From the NCBI RefSeq assembly GCF_000204055.1, contig NW_006768844.1, positions 248,001-312,000 on the forward strand: a stretch of DNA of 64,000 nt, given 5' to 3'. Below, in pieces: positions 9,748 to 20,687 of this stretch. Each line of letters begins with the position of its first letter. Position 1 is the first letter of the stretch. The position numbers were made by a program, and so were the translations under genes. The notes under the pieces were generated by a model. It was not told where the DNA came from. It saw nothing but the letters and a program-made list of their open reading frames with translations, and searched no databases. This stretch comes from Melampsora larici-populina 98AG31 (lineage: Eukaryota; Basidiomycota; Pucciniomycetes; Pucciniales; Melampsoraceae).

Positions 9748-12440
9748 CAGTCGTCTCTCCAAAAATCCATATACCCAATAAGCCATACTCTCGCATATCC
9801 CATGCTTTTTTCCGTCCATATTTTTTATGGGCGGGGGAAATTGACAGAAAATCCATATCTCCATCATTCCCCATAAACCATACTTTTTTGAGGCCAACCA
9901 GCGATGAAAAACCCATACTTTTGGGTGATGTAGATTCAGACTGGTGAACAAGAGTTTGAAATTCCTTACTGTACAACTTACTTTTGTCAGCAATACACCC
10001 ACAAACACACAAATCAACACACAAACTCCACCGCATAAAGATGATTCCTAAAGACCTAACAAAGTTCACCCTCGCGAATATTCAAGAAGGTTTTGATCGG
10101 CTGAAATCTGAAAATGATCGACGTATGGGTCCACTACGAGACCTTTTGAGCCAAGGGAAGGCGCTTTCAAAGGCAGACGAAGATTTTATCGATAACGCTG
10201 GAAATATGGTTGATGAGGCTCTTGTCCTCGAGAAAATAAAAAATAGCAACAATGTCTCTGATGCTGCTAAGACCTTCAGCAAAGATGAGCTGAAGACATT
10301 AGAGGTCTTGATTTATAAGTTTGAGCACAAGGTTTTTGTGGACCCATCTGTAGCTAAACCTCGTGAATATCTCTTTGCAAACACTTCTAAAGCATCCAAT
10401 ATGTATGGTGAAATCTGATCCCTATGTATTGTTCAACACCCAGGTCCCAAGAAGCGAAATCGAGACGATCCTTGTGTTGAATCTTCCAATCAACCAAACT
10501 CGAGTTCTTCTAAAAAAACCCGATCAAAGTCTGCTCGTACTAATGCCACTCTGGCTCAGCGTATATTAGTGTTAGACTGGCACAATAAAATGGTCGAGTT
10601 CAGGTCAAGACAGCAAAACATTTTGAAAATAGTTTTCCTGGTGTTATCATAACACAACCTCTAGTCTCGAGTTGGGTACATAATGAATCGAAGTTACAAG
10701 ATAGTTACGAGTCTGGTGTAGGACTTGGCATTAAGCGGAGAAATGAGACTGAACATCCTCAAGTAACAGAAGCCCTACAGACTTGGGTTCAACAGGCTGA
10801 CATTGCCGGACTTCCACTTACCGGAGATGTGATACGAGCCAAGTGGCGTCACTTCGCAACACTTTTCAAAGTGCCTCAAGCAGAGTGGCTTAAGCTCAGT
10901 GAAGGCTGGCTGACCAAGTTTAAATTACGTAACGGTCTTAGACAAAGAGTCAGACACGGCGAGGCGGGCTCAGCTACTCCGGATAAGGTCGTTGCAGAAC
11001 GAAAATGAATCCAGGATATCACCAAGTCCTACCATCCTAGAGACATCTATAACATGGATGAAACAGGATTGTTCTATGCGTGAGAACATTTGTACTGTAA
11101 CATACTTTTGATCTTTACTAACAAGCCTCGATTTCTCAACACGTACTGTAGAATGCCACCAGACCGAGCCTTGTCTAAAGACAAACAATCAGGTGTTAAA
11201 GGTGATAAGCGACGCTTGACCTTTGCACTCACATGTAATGCAGATGGAACAGACAAGCTCAAACCGTTCATCATCGGAAAAGCAAAGCGTCCAGCCTGCT
11301 TCCACAAAAAGTCCGGCGAAAATCTTGGATACTACTATCGGAGCAATGCAAAGGCATGGATGACATTTGAGCTGTTTTCAGAGTGGATTATAGACTGGGA
11401 CATCAAGTTATCGGCAGAAGGTCGTTCTATATTACTCTTAGTTGACAATTTTTCTGGTCATAAGGAGCCTTCCGAGTACAAACTTACCAGTATTTGCCTC
11501 GAGTTCTTTTCTCCAAACCTTACATCACATGTTCAACCGCTGGATGCTGGCATAATCACATCATGGAAATGTCGATATAGATCTGAATACATTACATATG
11601 TGATCAATCGCTATGAAAATGAAGTCCCCATTGGAACAATCTTCAAAATCAATCAAATCGACGCTATGGAGCGAGCTGAAAACTCTTGGAATGAAGTGAC
11701 TCAAGATACAATTTCAAACTGTTATAGGAAGGCGGGTATCATTTCCCCTCGAAATCCCGATGGATCTTTGCTGCAGGATCCAAACTCAGCGGATGCGAGT
11801 CTCAACACGGAGCCTTTGATTGATGATGTTGCTCATCAGGATCTTGAGCAAGACCTTCAAGAATTGATCTCCTTACGAGTTGTTCACAAATCAAACATGA
11901 TGTCTATTAGCGAGCTCTTAAATCTTCACGGTGAGCATGCAAGCGGCCTTGAAACCTGGACACCCGAGGAAATCTTTGAATCAATTCAGGAACGTGACAG
12001 TCATGAAGATCTCCCTCAACCCGAGCACATTGAAGTTGAAGTACCTCCACAACCATCATATTCTGACTTACTGAAATCAAGTGATGTTGTAATGGCATAC
12101 CTCAGGCATGAAGAATGCAAGGAAGCGAGGGCTTGCGGAAAAACCCTTCGCCGAGCGTTGCGGCAGTTTAGTTCAGCACGTTCAAAGAAAATGAACCAAT
12201 CAAATTTGAAGCACTACTTCTCATCCAATCCTTAAATCTTCCCGCTTTTTGTTCTACTTCACTATTTACTTTGCTTTGAAATAAAAATTGTTTTTTAAAA
12301 AAAAATCTCTCTCCTAACCCATATTTTACCCCCAAAATAAGATTTATGGGTTATCAGAGAGATCCCCATAGGACATACTCCATCAAAACCCATACTTTTT
12401 GGTGTCCATAAAACGGTATGGGTTATTGGAGAGACGACTG
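9748..12440 (+). mobile_element. pogo/Fot1-type (Tc1-mariner superfamily) DNA transposon
   Basis: A 2693-bp element bounded by the inverted repeats CAGTCGTCTCTCCAA (left) and TTGGAGAGACGACTG (right), flanked on both sides by TA (9746-9747 and 12441-12442), the superfamily's target duplication. Inside both ends are several copies of a CCCATACTTTT-like motif in both orientations (9775-9925 and 12310-12425), likely transposase-binding subterminal repeats. The only gene is a slightly damaged CENP-B/DDE transposase on the plus strand. Confidence 0.9.
10041..12235 (+). pseudogene. pogo/Fot1 transposase, two or three lesions
   Basis: Starts at the ATG at 10041 with a charged helical region. Near 10410-10445 the frame must skip about 36 nt (very short intron or lesion). 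Then comes a CENP-B-type helix-turn-helix (TLAQRILVLDWHN ... KTAKHFENSFPGVIITQPLVSSW) and a second HTH (WLKLSEGWLTKFKLRNGL). A one-base loss in the A-run at 10586-10590 shifts the frame inside the first HTH, and a TGA at 11006-11008 precedes the catalytic core. A 72-nt intron (11080-11151) is kept. The DDE core carries D in NMDETGLFY, D in LVDNFSGH and D in QPLDAGII, so the DDD triad is present. The tail ends at 12235. The few lesions suggest recent activity. Confidence 0.85.
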
Positions 12441-12442
12441 TA

Positions 12443-13128
12443 GGCTCATCTCTCAGACGGGATTTTTTAACTTCCCTATACATACATAGTAGCACTGCCA
12501 CCACAGACCATACCTGTGTGGATAGCATCTGATGATCATGGCACGCTCGATTAGTCTCATCACACAAATGACAGACCCACTCGAAATCTTCAAAGATCTG
12601 TCACTGCCCAAACAAATCAAGAGAGGATTAGCGCATCCGGACCAGCGGATCGGACTTCACCGTTTCAGTCGACGGTTCAATTGAAGCAGGGCTTTCTATG
12701 GGAAGGATGAGTCCGCCGGTGGACTGGCATTAGGTTCAAGGATAATCCGGATAATTTTGCGATCGACGATTGCCCTGATAAGCCAAGAGCCCTGAAGTCT
12801 TCCTTGAAGTTCCTCACTTCACAGTTCACACTCACTTCAATCACTATCAGCCACCAAGCACAGTAAAAAGCCACCATTCTCAACCTTGTCTGATCGGTAT
12901 ACTCAAAACCCATTTGGTATGTCCATAAATAAAATCAGGTGTTCCCTCACCCTTCTGTCTTCCCAATTGTGCCACAGTAGTTCAAACTGACATTCCCTTC
13001 TCTATCCTCACTCGATAACCCACCATCATCGTCATGACTAATCATGCAATGTGGTGCTCCGATTCGAGGTCTCGTCTCGTCTGATCGTCCTCAATTGGTG
13101 TATCGGATCCCTGCATTTCAGTATTGAA
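12443..13128. other. Intergenic, YPD1 upstream region
   Basis: No gene recognised. It should contain the promoter of the downstream phosphotransfer gene. The stretch near 12900-13120 is pyrimidine-rich, typical of fungal 5' leaders. Confidence 0.4.
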
Positions 13129-14114
13129 ATGCCATCGACTCATAGTGAAGAATCCTCGAAAAAGGTTTACCTTACCTTACTTCAACTATCTTGAAAACAT
13201 GATGTAACTTTGGAATATCTTTCTACAGGCACCTAGGTCTTCATCCAAACCATCTCAGACTGAAAGGGCATCTGAAGAGGTACCCAAAAAGCCTGGAGAT
13301 TCCACTAAAACAGCGGGTACCCAAGCATCAGATGCCTCGAAGGGGACATCGTCAAAGCCAGGATCTACAACGGTTACAGAACAGCAAAATGAATCTGATG
13401 TTGCCAATACGGAAGGCGATTCTTTAGTAGATATGGAAACTTTTGGTCAACTACTCGAGATGGATGATGATGAAGAGCATACATTCAGCAAATCTTTAAC
13501 ATGGGATTATTTCGATCAAGTGTGTATTGAATTATAACAAAGACATATCTCCTTCAAATCGCCAGTCATCTCATAAATTTCTCGTTTGATTGTCCCTCTT
13601 ATCATCTTGCCAGGCTGTTACGACTTTCAAAGAAATGGACGCAGCGGTGTAGGTCGTACTCGCTGAATCATCTCTATTTCACATCACTGATCGGTTGTCA
13701 ATAGTTTGAGTGGTGACCTAATCACCCTATCACGTAAAGGTCATTTCCTTAAAGGATCATCCGCCGCACTCGGATTGAATAAAGTAAAAGCTTCGTGTGA
13801 AAAAATGCGTGAGCAATCATTTCTTTACTCTTTCCATCATCGTCAGTTTTACATACCACTGAGCTGTCTTTGCTTTTGATTTTGGAATAGAGCATTATGG
13901 TAATCGTAAAAAAGCTAATGGTGAAGGAACTTTAACGGAGGATGAAGCAATGGAGTGCTGCAAGGAGTTACTAGAACAACTCAAAGATGAGCAGACGCAC
14001 TCTAAAGCTTGGCTAGAGGTATGTGAAGCTCATATCCAGGAGTTCATCTGATGAGATAGACTGACGAGTTTCTATCAATTTGATCAGAGATTTTATGCTG
14101 AACGTAATGTGTAA
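13129..14114 (+). CDS. YPD1: Histidine-containing phosphotransfer (HPt) protein, YPD1-like
   Basis: Six exons: 13129-13164, 13229-13519, 13614-13648, 13705-13808, 13891-14018 and 14088-14114, giving 206 residues. A low-complexity Ser/Thr/Lys-rich N-terminus of about 85 residues precedes the HPt four-helix domain. The phospho-acceptor motif is RKGHFLKGSSAALGL with the active histidine at residue 134, followed by KVKASCEKMQHYG as in YPD1 proteins. YPD1 carries phosphate between a hybrid histidine kinase and response regulators (SSK1, SKN7) in osmotic and oxidative stress signalling, in cytoplasm and nucleus. The last exon codes for only eight residues after a good intron. The long N-terminal extension is unusual beside compact yeast forms. 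Confidence 0.93.
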
Positions 14115-15277
14115 ATTACGCAGTGCTCTTTCCATTCAAGTGAATGTCTTGTGTATATTGTTCCTGGTAGCGCTGTCCCATTTCCCATCCCTTGGTGATA
14201 TTGATGGCAGTTGCGTTCTCATATTTCAGACTGTCCATTATCATCTGAGATTAGTTCATTTAAAGCTTCTAAATGATTTAAATTAGGTTGAAGACGATTT
14301 CAAGTAGGATTCAAATTTCGGATTATTAGCAGATTTACGATATGGATCACTTGACGATATGTACATCCCGTTGTTGATTTCTTTGAAGGAGCGAGTGAGA
14401 TGGAGATGAAATGGTGAACGCACTTGTATTACTTTATGGTCATTTGATTTTGCCTTTGTGCATCTTTCTGAATGATCCAATTTTTACATATCATTACAAC
14501 TATCATCTTTGAGAATGGACTATCAGGGACCCTTCTTCATGAGAGTCAGATAACCTCTTGGACATGATACCTGTTGCACAAACACACCCTTATTTGCTAT
14601 CCACACCTTGCCTATATGGATGTCCGGGGTTGAAAGATTTCTATAAACTCTTCTAAACTCATCATAATCATCTGAAAAGGAATGGAGTGAACTAAAATTT
14701 GATTTGCCTTGGCCATCGATGGAGATCATAATTATCATGATTCTTTGGGTATTTTGCTTTGACTTAGCCTTATTACAGAGTAAGCTCATTGAAATGCATA
14801 TCAGTGGATCTGTTGGAAATGGATTTATGATCAAAGCTGTTCATAAAGCTTGACCAAAATACCGCGCCAATTTCCTCGAGTTTTGCGGGAAAGCTTGGAC
14901 AAGGCAGAAGAGGAAGCCTAAATTATGGCAAAAGATCAGGCCATTGGGAGGATTGGGACCATTTTGTCATTTTTGTACATACGTAGACAAGATCGAGTCA
15001 CTTCATGGATGTTTTATTAGCATGGTTGCTCTGAGGAAAGAAAAGGCGGTACTTCATCATTCGCGCTGCATGACTTCCATTAAGGAGATCTTGAGGTGAC
15101 AAACTGAACACAAACTGATGTACTTAAAAAGATATACAAGAATTGGATTGAGATGACAAAATAACAGCAGAACACGAAATGTTACTTGTAGAATGTAAGT
15201 TCATAAAGATCAGGATAAGAGGAAGGAAGTCGAGCAGAGTAAAAGTGGAGAGAATGTGGTATTTGTATCAATCTGTG
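14115..15277. other. Convergent intergenic region
   Basis: Lies between the 3' ends of the YPD1-like gene (plus) and an unrecognised minus-strand gene. Only weak, shadow-like open frames. No repeat or RNA gene recognised. Confidence 0.45.
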
Positions 15278-16592
15278 TCATTTCTTGTGATTTAAGCCAT
15301 TCACCAATCTAACCCTTTTGACAAACTCATCAGACTTTTCATCCGATACAGGTCGTTTTACTGACAAGCGCATTCTAGCTAATGATGACCGCTTTACTTT
15401 AGAGTCGTAAACCACCATGGTTGGACGAATGCTCAGTGTCGTATTTGATAATCTTGACATCAACGTCACAAGTGAATCTGAGCATTTTCGCTTCTTGATA
15501 AATCGATTGTGTGATGAACTAGGCTCATCTACATCGGCTTCCTCTCCTTCTGAAACGTCCAAATCTTTGTAGGTGCTCGAAGATTTCCAGATTGCCTTTG
15601 ATGATGGAATTGCTTTTTGAGGCACTTTATCGGACGAAAACAATGATACCTCGTCTTTTGTTACAGCCTTTGACTCCCCCGCAATCCCGATCATCTTGTC
15701 ATCAATGCTATCTGAATCCGAGCTTTCACATCCAGGATGGTCTACATTGGAATCGCGAGTCGATGTCCTAGAGCTCGTTCCAATGTCGGGAGTATAAAGT
15801 GTATGTTGAGCTTCGGAACGGTCAGATTCTTGATGAAACCTTCCTACATCGTGACACATCATCGGAGGACTGAGTCTATAGTCTGCGTATATAATATTGG
15901 TGCCCGTGAATCCTAGGATGGGTGGGAAAGTCGATGTGCCTATCAAGATATCACGCCTCCCATCGTTCGTAGTCTGAGGAGGTGGGAAAGGCGGTAGATA
16001 TGATTCTGATAATGGATCGACGTTGCGGGTATCCTCAAAAGTGCGAGAGCTACGGGGTTTTGCTCTACCAGATGGTGCTTCTTCGTCATCATGATCTCCT
16101 GTAGGTCGAGCAGAAGTGAGAACTGAGCTTCGTGGGTGGTAACTGGGCCGATCTTCAAAGGGATCAAATTTATGAATTGTTGATGCATTGATTGAAGTGA
16201 TGTTTTCATTAAGTCTCTCTGGTTTCTTGATAATTATGTCGCTAGCCATTTGGGTATGGTGAGGGATCGAGATGACAGCTTCAGATCGCGATGCTATCAA
16301 CTCCAAAGGGAGAACGCTAGAAGCTTCCTTGACTTCAGATGGAAGTGATTCTACCAAGGAAATCAAAGTGAGTAGAGCGGTCAAAGTAAACGCAGACATG
16401 ATGTGAAGGAAGACCAAACTCACCTCCCGCGACCGGATGGCTATTCAACAAAGGGTTCCTGGAGGACATTCCAGTGAAGTACATCGGTGGAAGAGTTTTG
16501 TTGATAATCGGCAGGGAGGCATCGGACAAGGATGACGAAGTCTCCGAATTCATGATTGAACGGAGGGGAGAGAACTCAAAAAAGCGTGTCAT
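15278..16592 (-). CDS. Hypothetical Ser-rich, probably disordered protein
   Basis: Two exons, 16592-16424 and 16350-15278, give 413 residues. The intron (16423-16351, 73 nt) is GTGAGT to GGTAG and joins in phase. Family not recognised. The protein is rich in Ser, Asp and Pro, with a Pro-rich patch (LPPFPPPQTT), an acidic patch (SEGEEADVDEPSSSH) followed by RFIKKRKCSD, and a basic C-terminus (KVKRSSLARMRLSVKRP), which would suit a nuclear or regulatory protein. The second exon can be read upstream from a GTG as a hydrophobic leader resembling a signal peptide, but those bases are the intron. A frame of 357 codons kept open in the second exon supports a real gene. Confidence 0.6.
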
Positions 16593-18005
16593 GCAAGATA
16601 GAAACGCTGAAGTTGTTTTGTAACGCTGACAGAAACTAGACTTGCACGATGGAAGAGTAGGTGATGAGGATGATGGGGTAAATATTCAATTGGATGTTTC
16701 CAAAACCTAAGCAGCGAGGTACATTGAGGCTGAGGGCAATTACGAGCTAGGGACGAGGATCAGGAACATTATGGTGCCCTCTTTCTAGGCCAAACTGGAA
16801 AGAATTGCATTCATGATACCAGTCACATGGTTTCTTTTTGTCTGAGAAGGCTTGTTCTTGTCATTCCGCCTTTTCCAAACACGCTGGCGTCCCTAAAAGT
16901 AGTCTGTCTGCTTTGGCATGACTTCATTCCAACCGTACCGTCCATACTGAGTGAGCGACAACCTCACAGTCTCAAGAGCTCTGTCCAATGGGACCAGAGC
17001 TCCTCTTTCTTGCGTTGGTCTCTCTGGTAAGGTAAATGACCTTATCAAAAAAATCGATGGTGACTCCATGCGCAATTGATCGAAAGTGAAACTTTGCAAG
17101 GGCTAAAATCTTGTCATATCTCAGCTTGAATGAAAGAATCATATTACCAATACCGATTGCAGGCTTCGTGTGCTTTGAAAACTAGGTGGCTCGGCCATCT
17201 TGGAACCTGAGGGACCCTATATCATCATTTGCCTGTCTTTCATCACGAGTGTGGCACGTATCCTTTCGCAGTCAAACATTAAACAGTGCACATACAAATC
17301 ATCTCCCGGGCCCTGGATTGCGTTTCGTAAAATAAGACGGACAATTGTTGTCTCATCAGCAATCAGCGGCGCTCTCCAGACTCTGGTCTCGTGTGCTTAA
17401 TCTGAGTAAGTCAGGTCTCTTTGGGGCCACTGCCAGTCATTGGTAAGATTCCTACCAATTATTCCCCCGATTTGATCTCTGAATGAAATACAAAATGTAA
17501 ATTTTGGCGAAATCGGATAGTTATCTTTGATACATAACGTCACAGAAAGTCTTCATTCGCGGCGATTTGATGAGACCTGCCCAGTTTGTGGTCAGGAGAG
17601 CTTTGTTGTGCAGTTCCTGATAATCAGTTTTTTAGAAAGAACAATGTGAGATGGTAAAAACAAAACCCTAGTTCTTGAAAAAACTCCACGCTGAATTAAT
17701 CTCGATCACTATATGTGCAATACAAATCACTCATGATATCCAGTTGTTGCGTGGCCATCATGCCTTGGGCGGTAAGTTGAACTCGATTTCTCTCATCTGC
17801 ACCTTAACGCAATCAAGCTGGCAGTCTGACCTTCATTGGGGTGTAGATATTATTTCATTTCCAGCTATAAGGGATCATGAATCAATGACATTACAATCCT
17901 TGTTTTATCCCCTCTCCCTCACCAACAATATATATATCCTACAACACCTTAAGAGTGTTAGAGCCCTTATACCATTCAGCTTCACTTAATGAACTCCCTG
18001 TTTTC
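16593..18005. other. Intergenic, no gene recognised
   Basis: Upstream region of the Ser-rich gene and 3' flank of the coiled-coil gene. Short open frames here lack start context, splice logic and family signal. Confidence 0.4.
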
Positions 18006-19228
18006 TCATAACCCATTCCTTTGATTATCTGAATATGGCCTCATGGATCCCTGTGATTTTCGTACCCATTCCTGCCGTATCACCTTGACTTTCTCTTGGC
18101 TATTCAGCATATAGGTAAGTCTTAACTGCGAAGATCTCTCATAATTGAAAATCGCCCCCAAATTGCTTGATAGGCGCTCATCTCGTTTCCTGTCATACTG
18201 AAGTGACTGGAGCAAGATGCAAATATATGATCATGTCAGTCGAAGTAAGCTATTGCCATTGGGATGACGGAATAGAACTCACGGAGTCCCAACATCCAAC
18301 ATCTTTACTGTAATAATTCGGAGTCTCCCTCGAACGGCTTAAAGCTTCATTTTTTAGCCGCAAAATTCTATTCTGAGCGTGAGTCGGGTTCTCATGTGTG
18401 ACAGGCATTGAAATTATTCTCTGATGACCAAATCCACTATCAGTAAATTCAGAAATTCCGTTACTTCCTAGATGACCAGGTAACTCAGAATCAAACCGAG
18501 CTTGATCGTAGTCTTGAGTTACAGAAAATGACGAGGAGGGTTCTGACTGAGGACGTGAATACGCATGGGTAAATGATGATCACACATCACTTAATTACCT
18601 GTCACTTGTTGAATTTGACAAGGAAATCAACTCACAGCTTCTTGATCACATTCTATGTAGTGCTTCTCTAGTTTCTGGAGGTATCCTAGATTGATATCAG
18701 GACCTGAGTTGCTAAATCTGATATCTGGAGAAATAATGATCAAATCTATCAGCTTCACCATGGATGAGGATGAGTTCAGAATTTGATCATATATCGAAGC
18801 AAATTTTTACCTTCAGATTCTCTTTCATATTTCAGATGTAGAAGATCTCGCTTGATCTTTTGAAGTTGTTTAAGACGTGAGATAGTGACTTCATGATCCA
18901 AAAGTGCTTCAAGATCCCAAGGTTTCAGTCGATGGTCATCAAGATATACCCGGAGGTACTGAATGTCGTCGTTGAGATCTTGAATTTCTCTAGTGACGGC
19001 TTCGACTTCTTCTTTCACTTCATTCGCTTGATCCTTGATAGTCATGAGGATAACTTGATATAATTCAGAAAATTTTCTTTCCACGAGAAGTGTTGGTTGA
19101 GAGTACCCAAGGGATGAATAAAGTTGTATGAGGTGGCGTTGATGAGATGCCAGGTTCTTGGAGATTTGAACGATGGGGTCGACTAGAGACGAGCTTGAAA
19201 TTCGATCTGCAATCATTCGGGACTCCAT
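18006..19228 (-). CDS. Coiled-coil protein, weak MAP65/Ase1-like N-terminus
   Basis: Four exons, 19228-18811, 18724-18636, 18546-18283 and 18206-18006, give 323 residues with matching phases and GT-AG introns. The first 140 residues are strongly helical and resemble the N-terminal rod of Ase1/PRC1/MAP65 microtubule bundlers: HLIQLYSSLGYSQPTL, then repeated heptads, then a leucine-rich KQLQKIKRDLLHLKYERE segment. The rest is polar, with a second possible coil (AQNRILRLKNEALSRSRET). True Ase1 proteins are about twice as long and end in a spectrin-fold microtubule-binding domain, which is not seen here. It could be a truncated paralogue or an unrelated coiled-coil protein. The ATG at 19228 is chosen because the frame upstream has only a TTG. 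Confidence 0.6.
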
Positions 19229-20687
19229 CCTTTGCAAAAGTGATAATGAGCTCAAGAAATTTGACGAGGTTGGATGATTTTGATGAAAGTTATGGACGAT
19301 GAATCAGGAGGCTGAGCAACAGAAAATGCCTTCCCGATCCACTGATTGGTTTATTTCGGAATGATCCCGTTCAGACTTTGATTCTGAATACTTTCCCATG
19401 AAGACGCATCATTTCGATCTTGATAACCTCAGTGGCAGTGACATATATTTGTTTCCCCTTCTCATCGTATCACAGAGTACGATAAAAAATGGTGAGACAT
19501 TTCATTTTGAGGTGAAGGAGCAATTATGATTGACTTGTTACTCTGACAACTATTCTCTAAAGTGGCACTTCACCTTGATCATAAATCCGAACGATCATGT
19601 GATAAGTTGAAGGAGATACACCAAAGCCAGAAATGGGCATATCCAGCATCTGATTGCGATTCCTTTATTTTCGTTAAGGCTCTCTTGCGCGACTTCAAGT
19701 TCCATCATGACTCAGACCAGATTGTCTACGATCTAAAATTTGTTTCCTGTTGCTCATTCGGGTCCTGGACCACCAAAGATCGGGTTATAAAAAAATTGAA
19801 AACTTCAGCCTTGATTTCATGATCTTGTCAATGCTGTGAAGAATTGTCTTCAACTTATCCCATTTCGTTCCCGTATACTTACGGAAATGATCCCAATCCG
19901 CGATACCCTCATCTATTGTTTCCTTAACTCCTCACTCAGTCTCTTTGGCGGACTCACAACCCCTGACCCTCAATCTGCTCTGTCCGAGGTCTTACAATTA
20001 ACCTCGAATCGCCCCGTTGTGCAATTGCCAATGTCCATCTCTTCAAACTCGTTGAGGTAAACAACTCGTTTCGGAGAGTCGATACAGTTCAAGGAGACGT
20101 ATCGATCAAAACCTGGGGTAAAGCTGCCGGAAGCAGTAAAACATGATCTTGACCCTTCGCAGGGATCGAGAGTTGACGTATGTATATATCGCCTTAGTGA
20201 ATCTGAAGGGGTTCAAAAAACTTGCCTTGACCTAGGCAACGATCAAAGCACGAATATAAGGAGAAGATTAACTGAGGGCGTGGTTTCTGACCGGTTGTCA
20301 TCGCTTGTTGTGACCCTTGGTTGATACTACTTTGGTATATGACTATATCACCTCAACACGCACTATGAATTCATCATTGCCGTCATCGGTGGTAAACGAG
20401 CGCTATGTGATCACCACGAGACCCTGACTTAAGGAACAAGGTATCGTGACGTTGACCCTCGAAGGTTGTACGCCGCCGCTTTTATCCCCTAATCATTAAT
20501 TTGCTCTCGTGTCAATCTTTCGTACCATACATTTTTCATTCGATTTGACTCAAGGACCACCATCATCGTCGCCAATCCCTTAATTTCAATATCCACACAG
20601 ACGTGGCACGTCGACCTGTTCATCAATCAGTCTCTCGCCGAAGCGAATTCAACCAAGTAAAGCAGTTCAAGTCACTCAACAAGCGCA
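19229..20687. promoter_or_regulatory. Divergent intergenic region, coiled-coil gene / alpha-actinin
   Basis: About 1.5 kb between two divergent start codons. It holds both promoters. No conserved open frame or repeat was recognised; pyrimidine-rich tracts near 20480-20640 look like the alpha-actinin leader. Confidence 0.4.

Noticed and set aside
15278..16423. Secreted protein with a signal peptide, starting upstream of position 16350
   Set aside because: The hydrophobic leader begins at a GTG and is exactly the 73-nt intron (GTGAGT to GGTAG) that joins two coding exons in phase.
19562..20060. Gene upstream of alpha-actinin
   Set aside because: The two frames start without clear ATG context, do not splice together and show no family.
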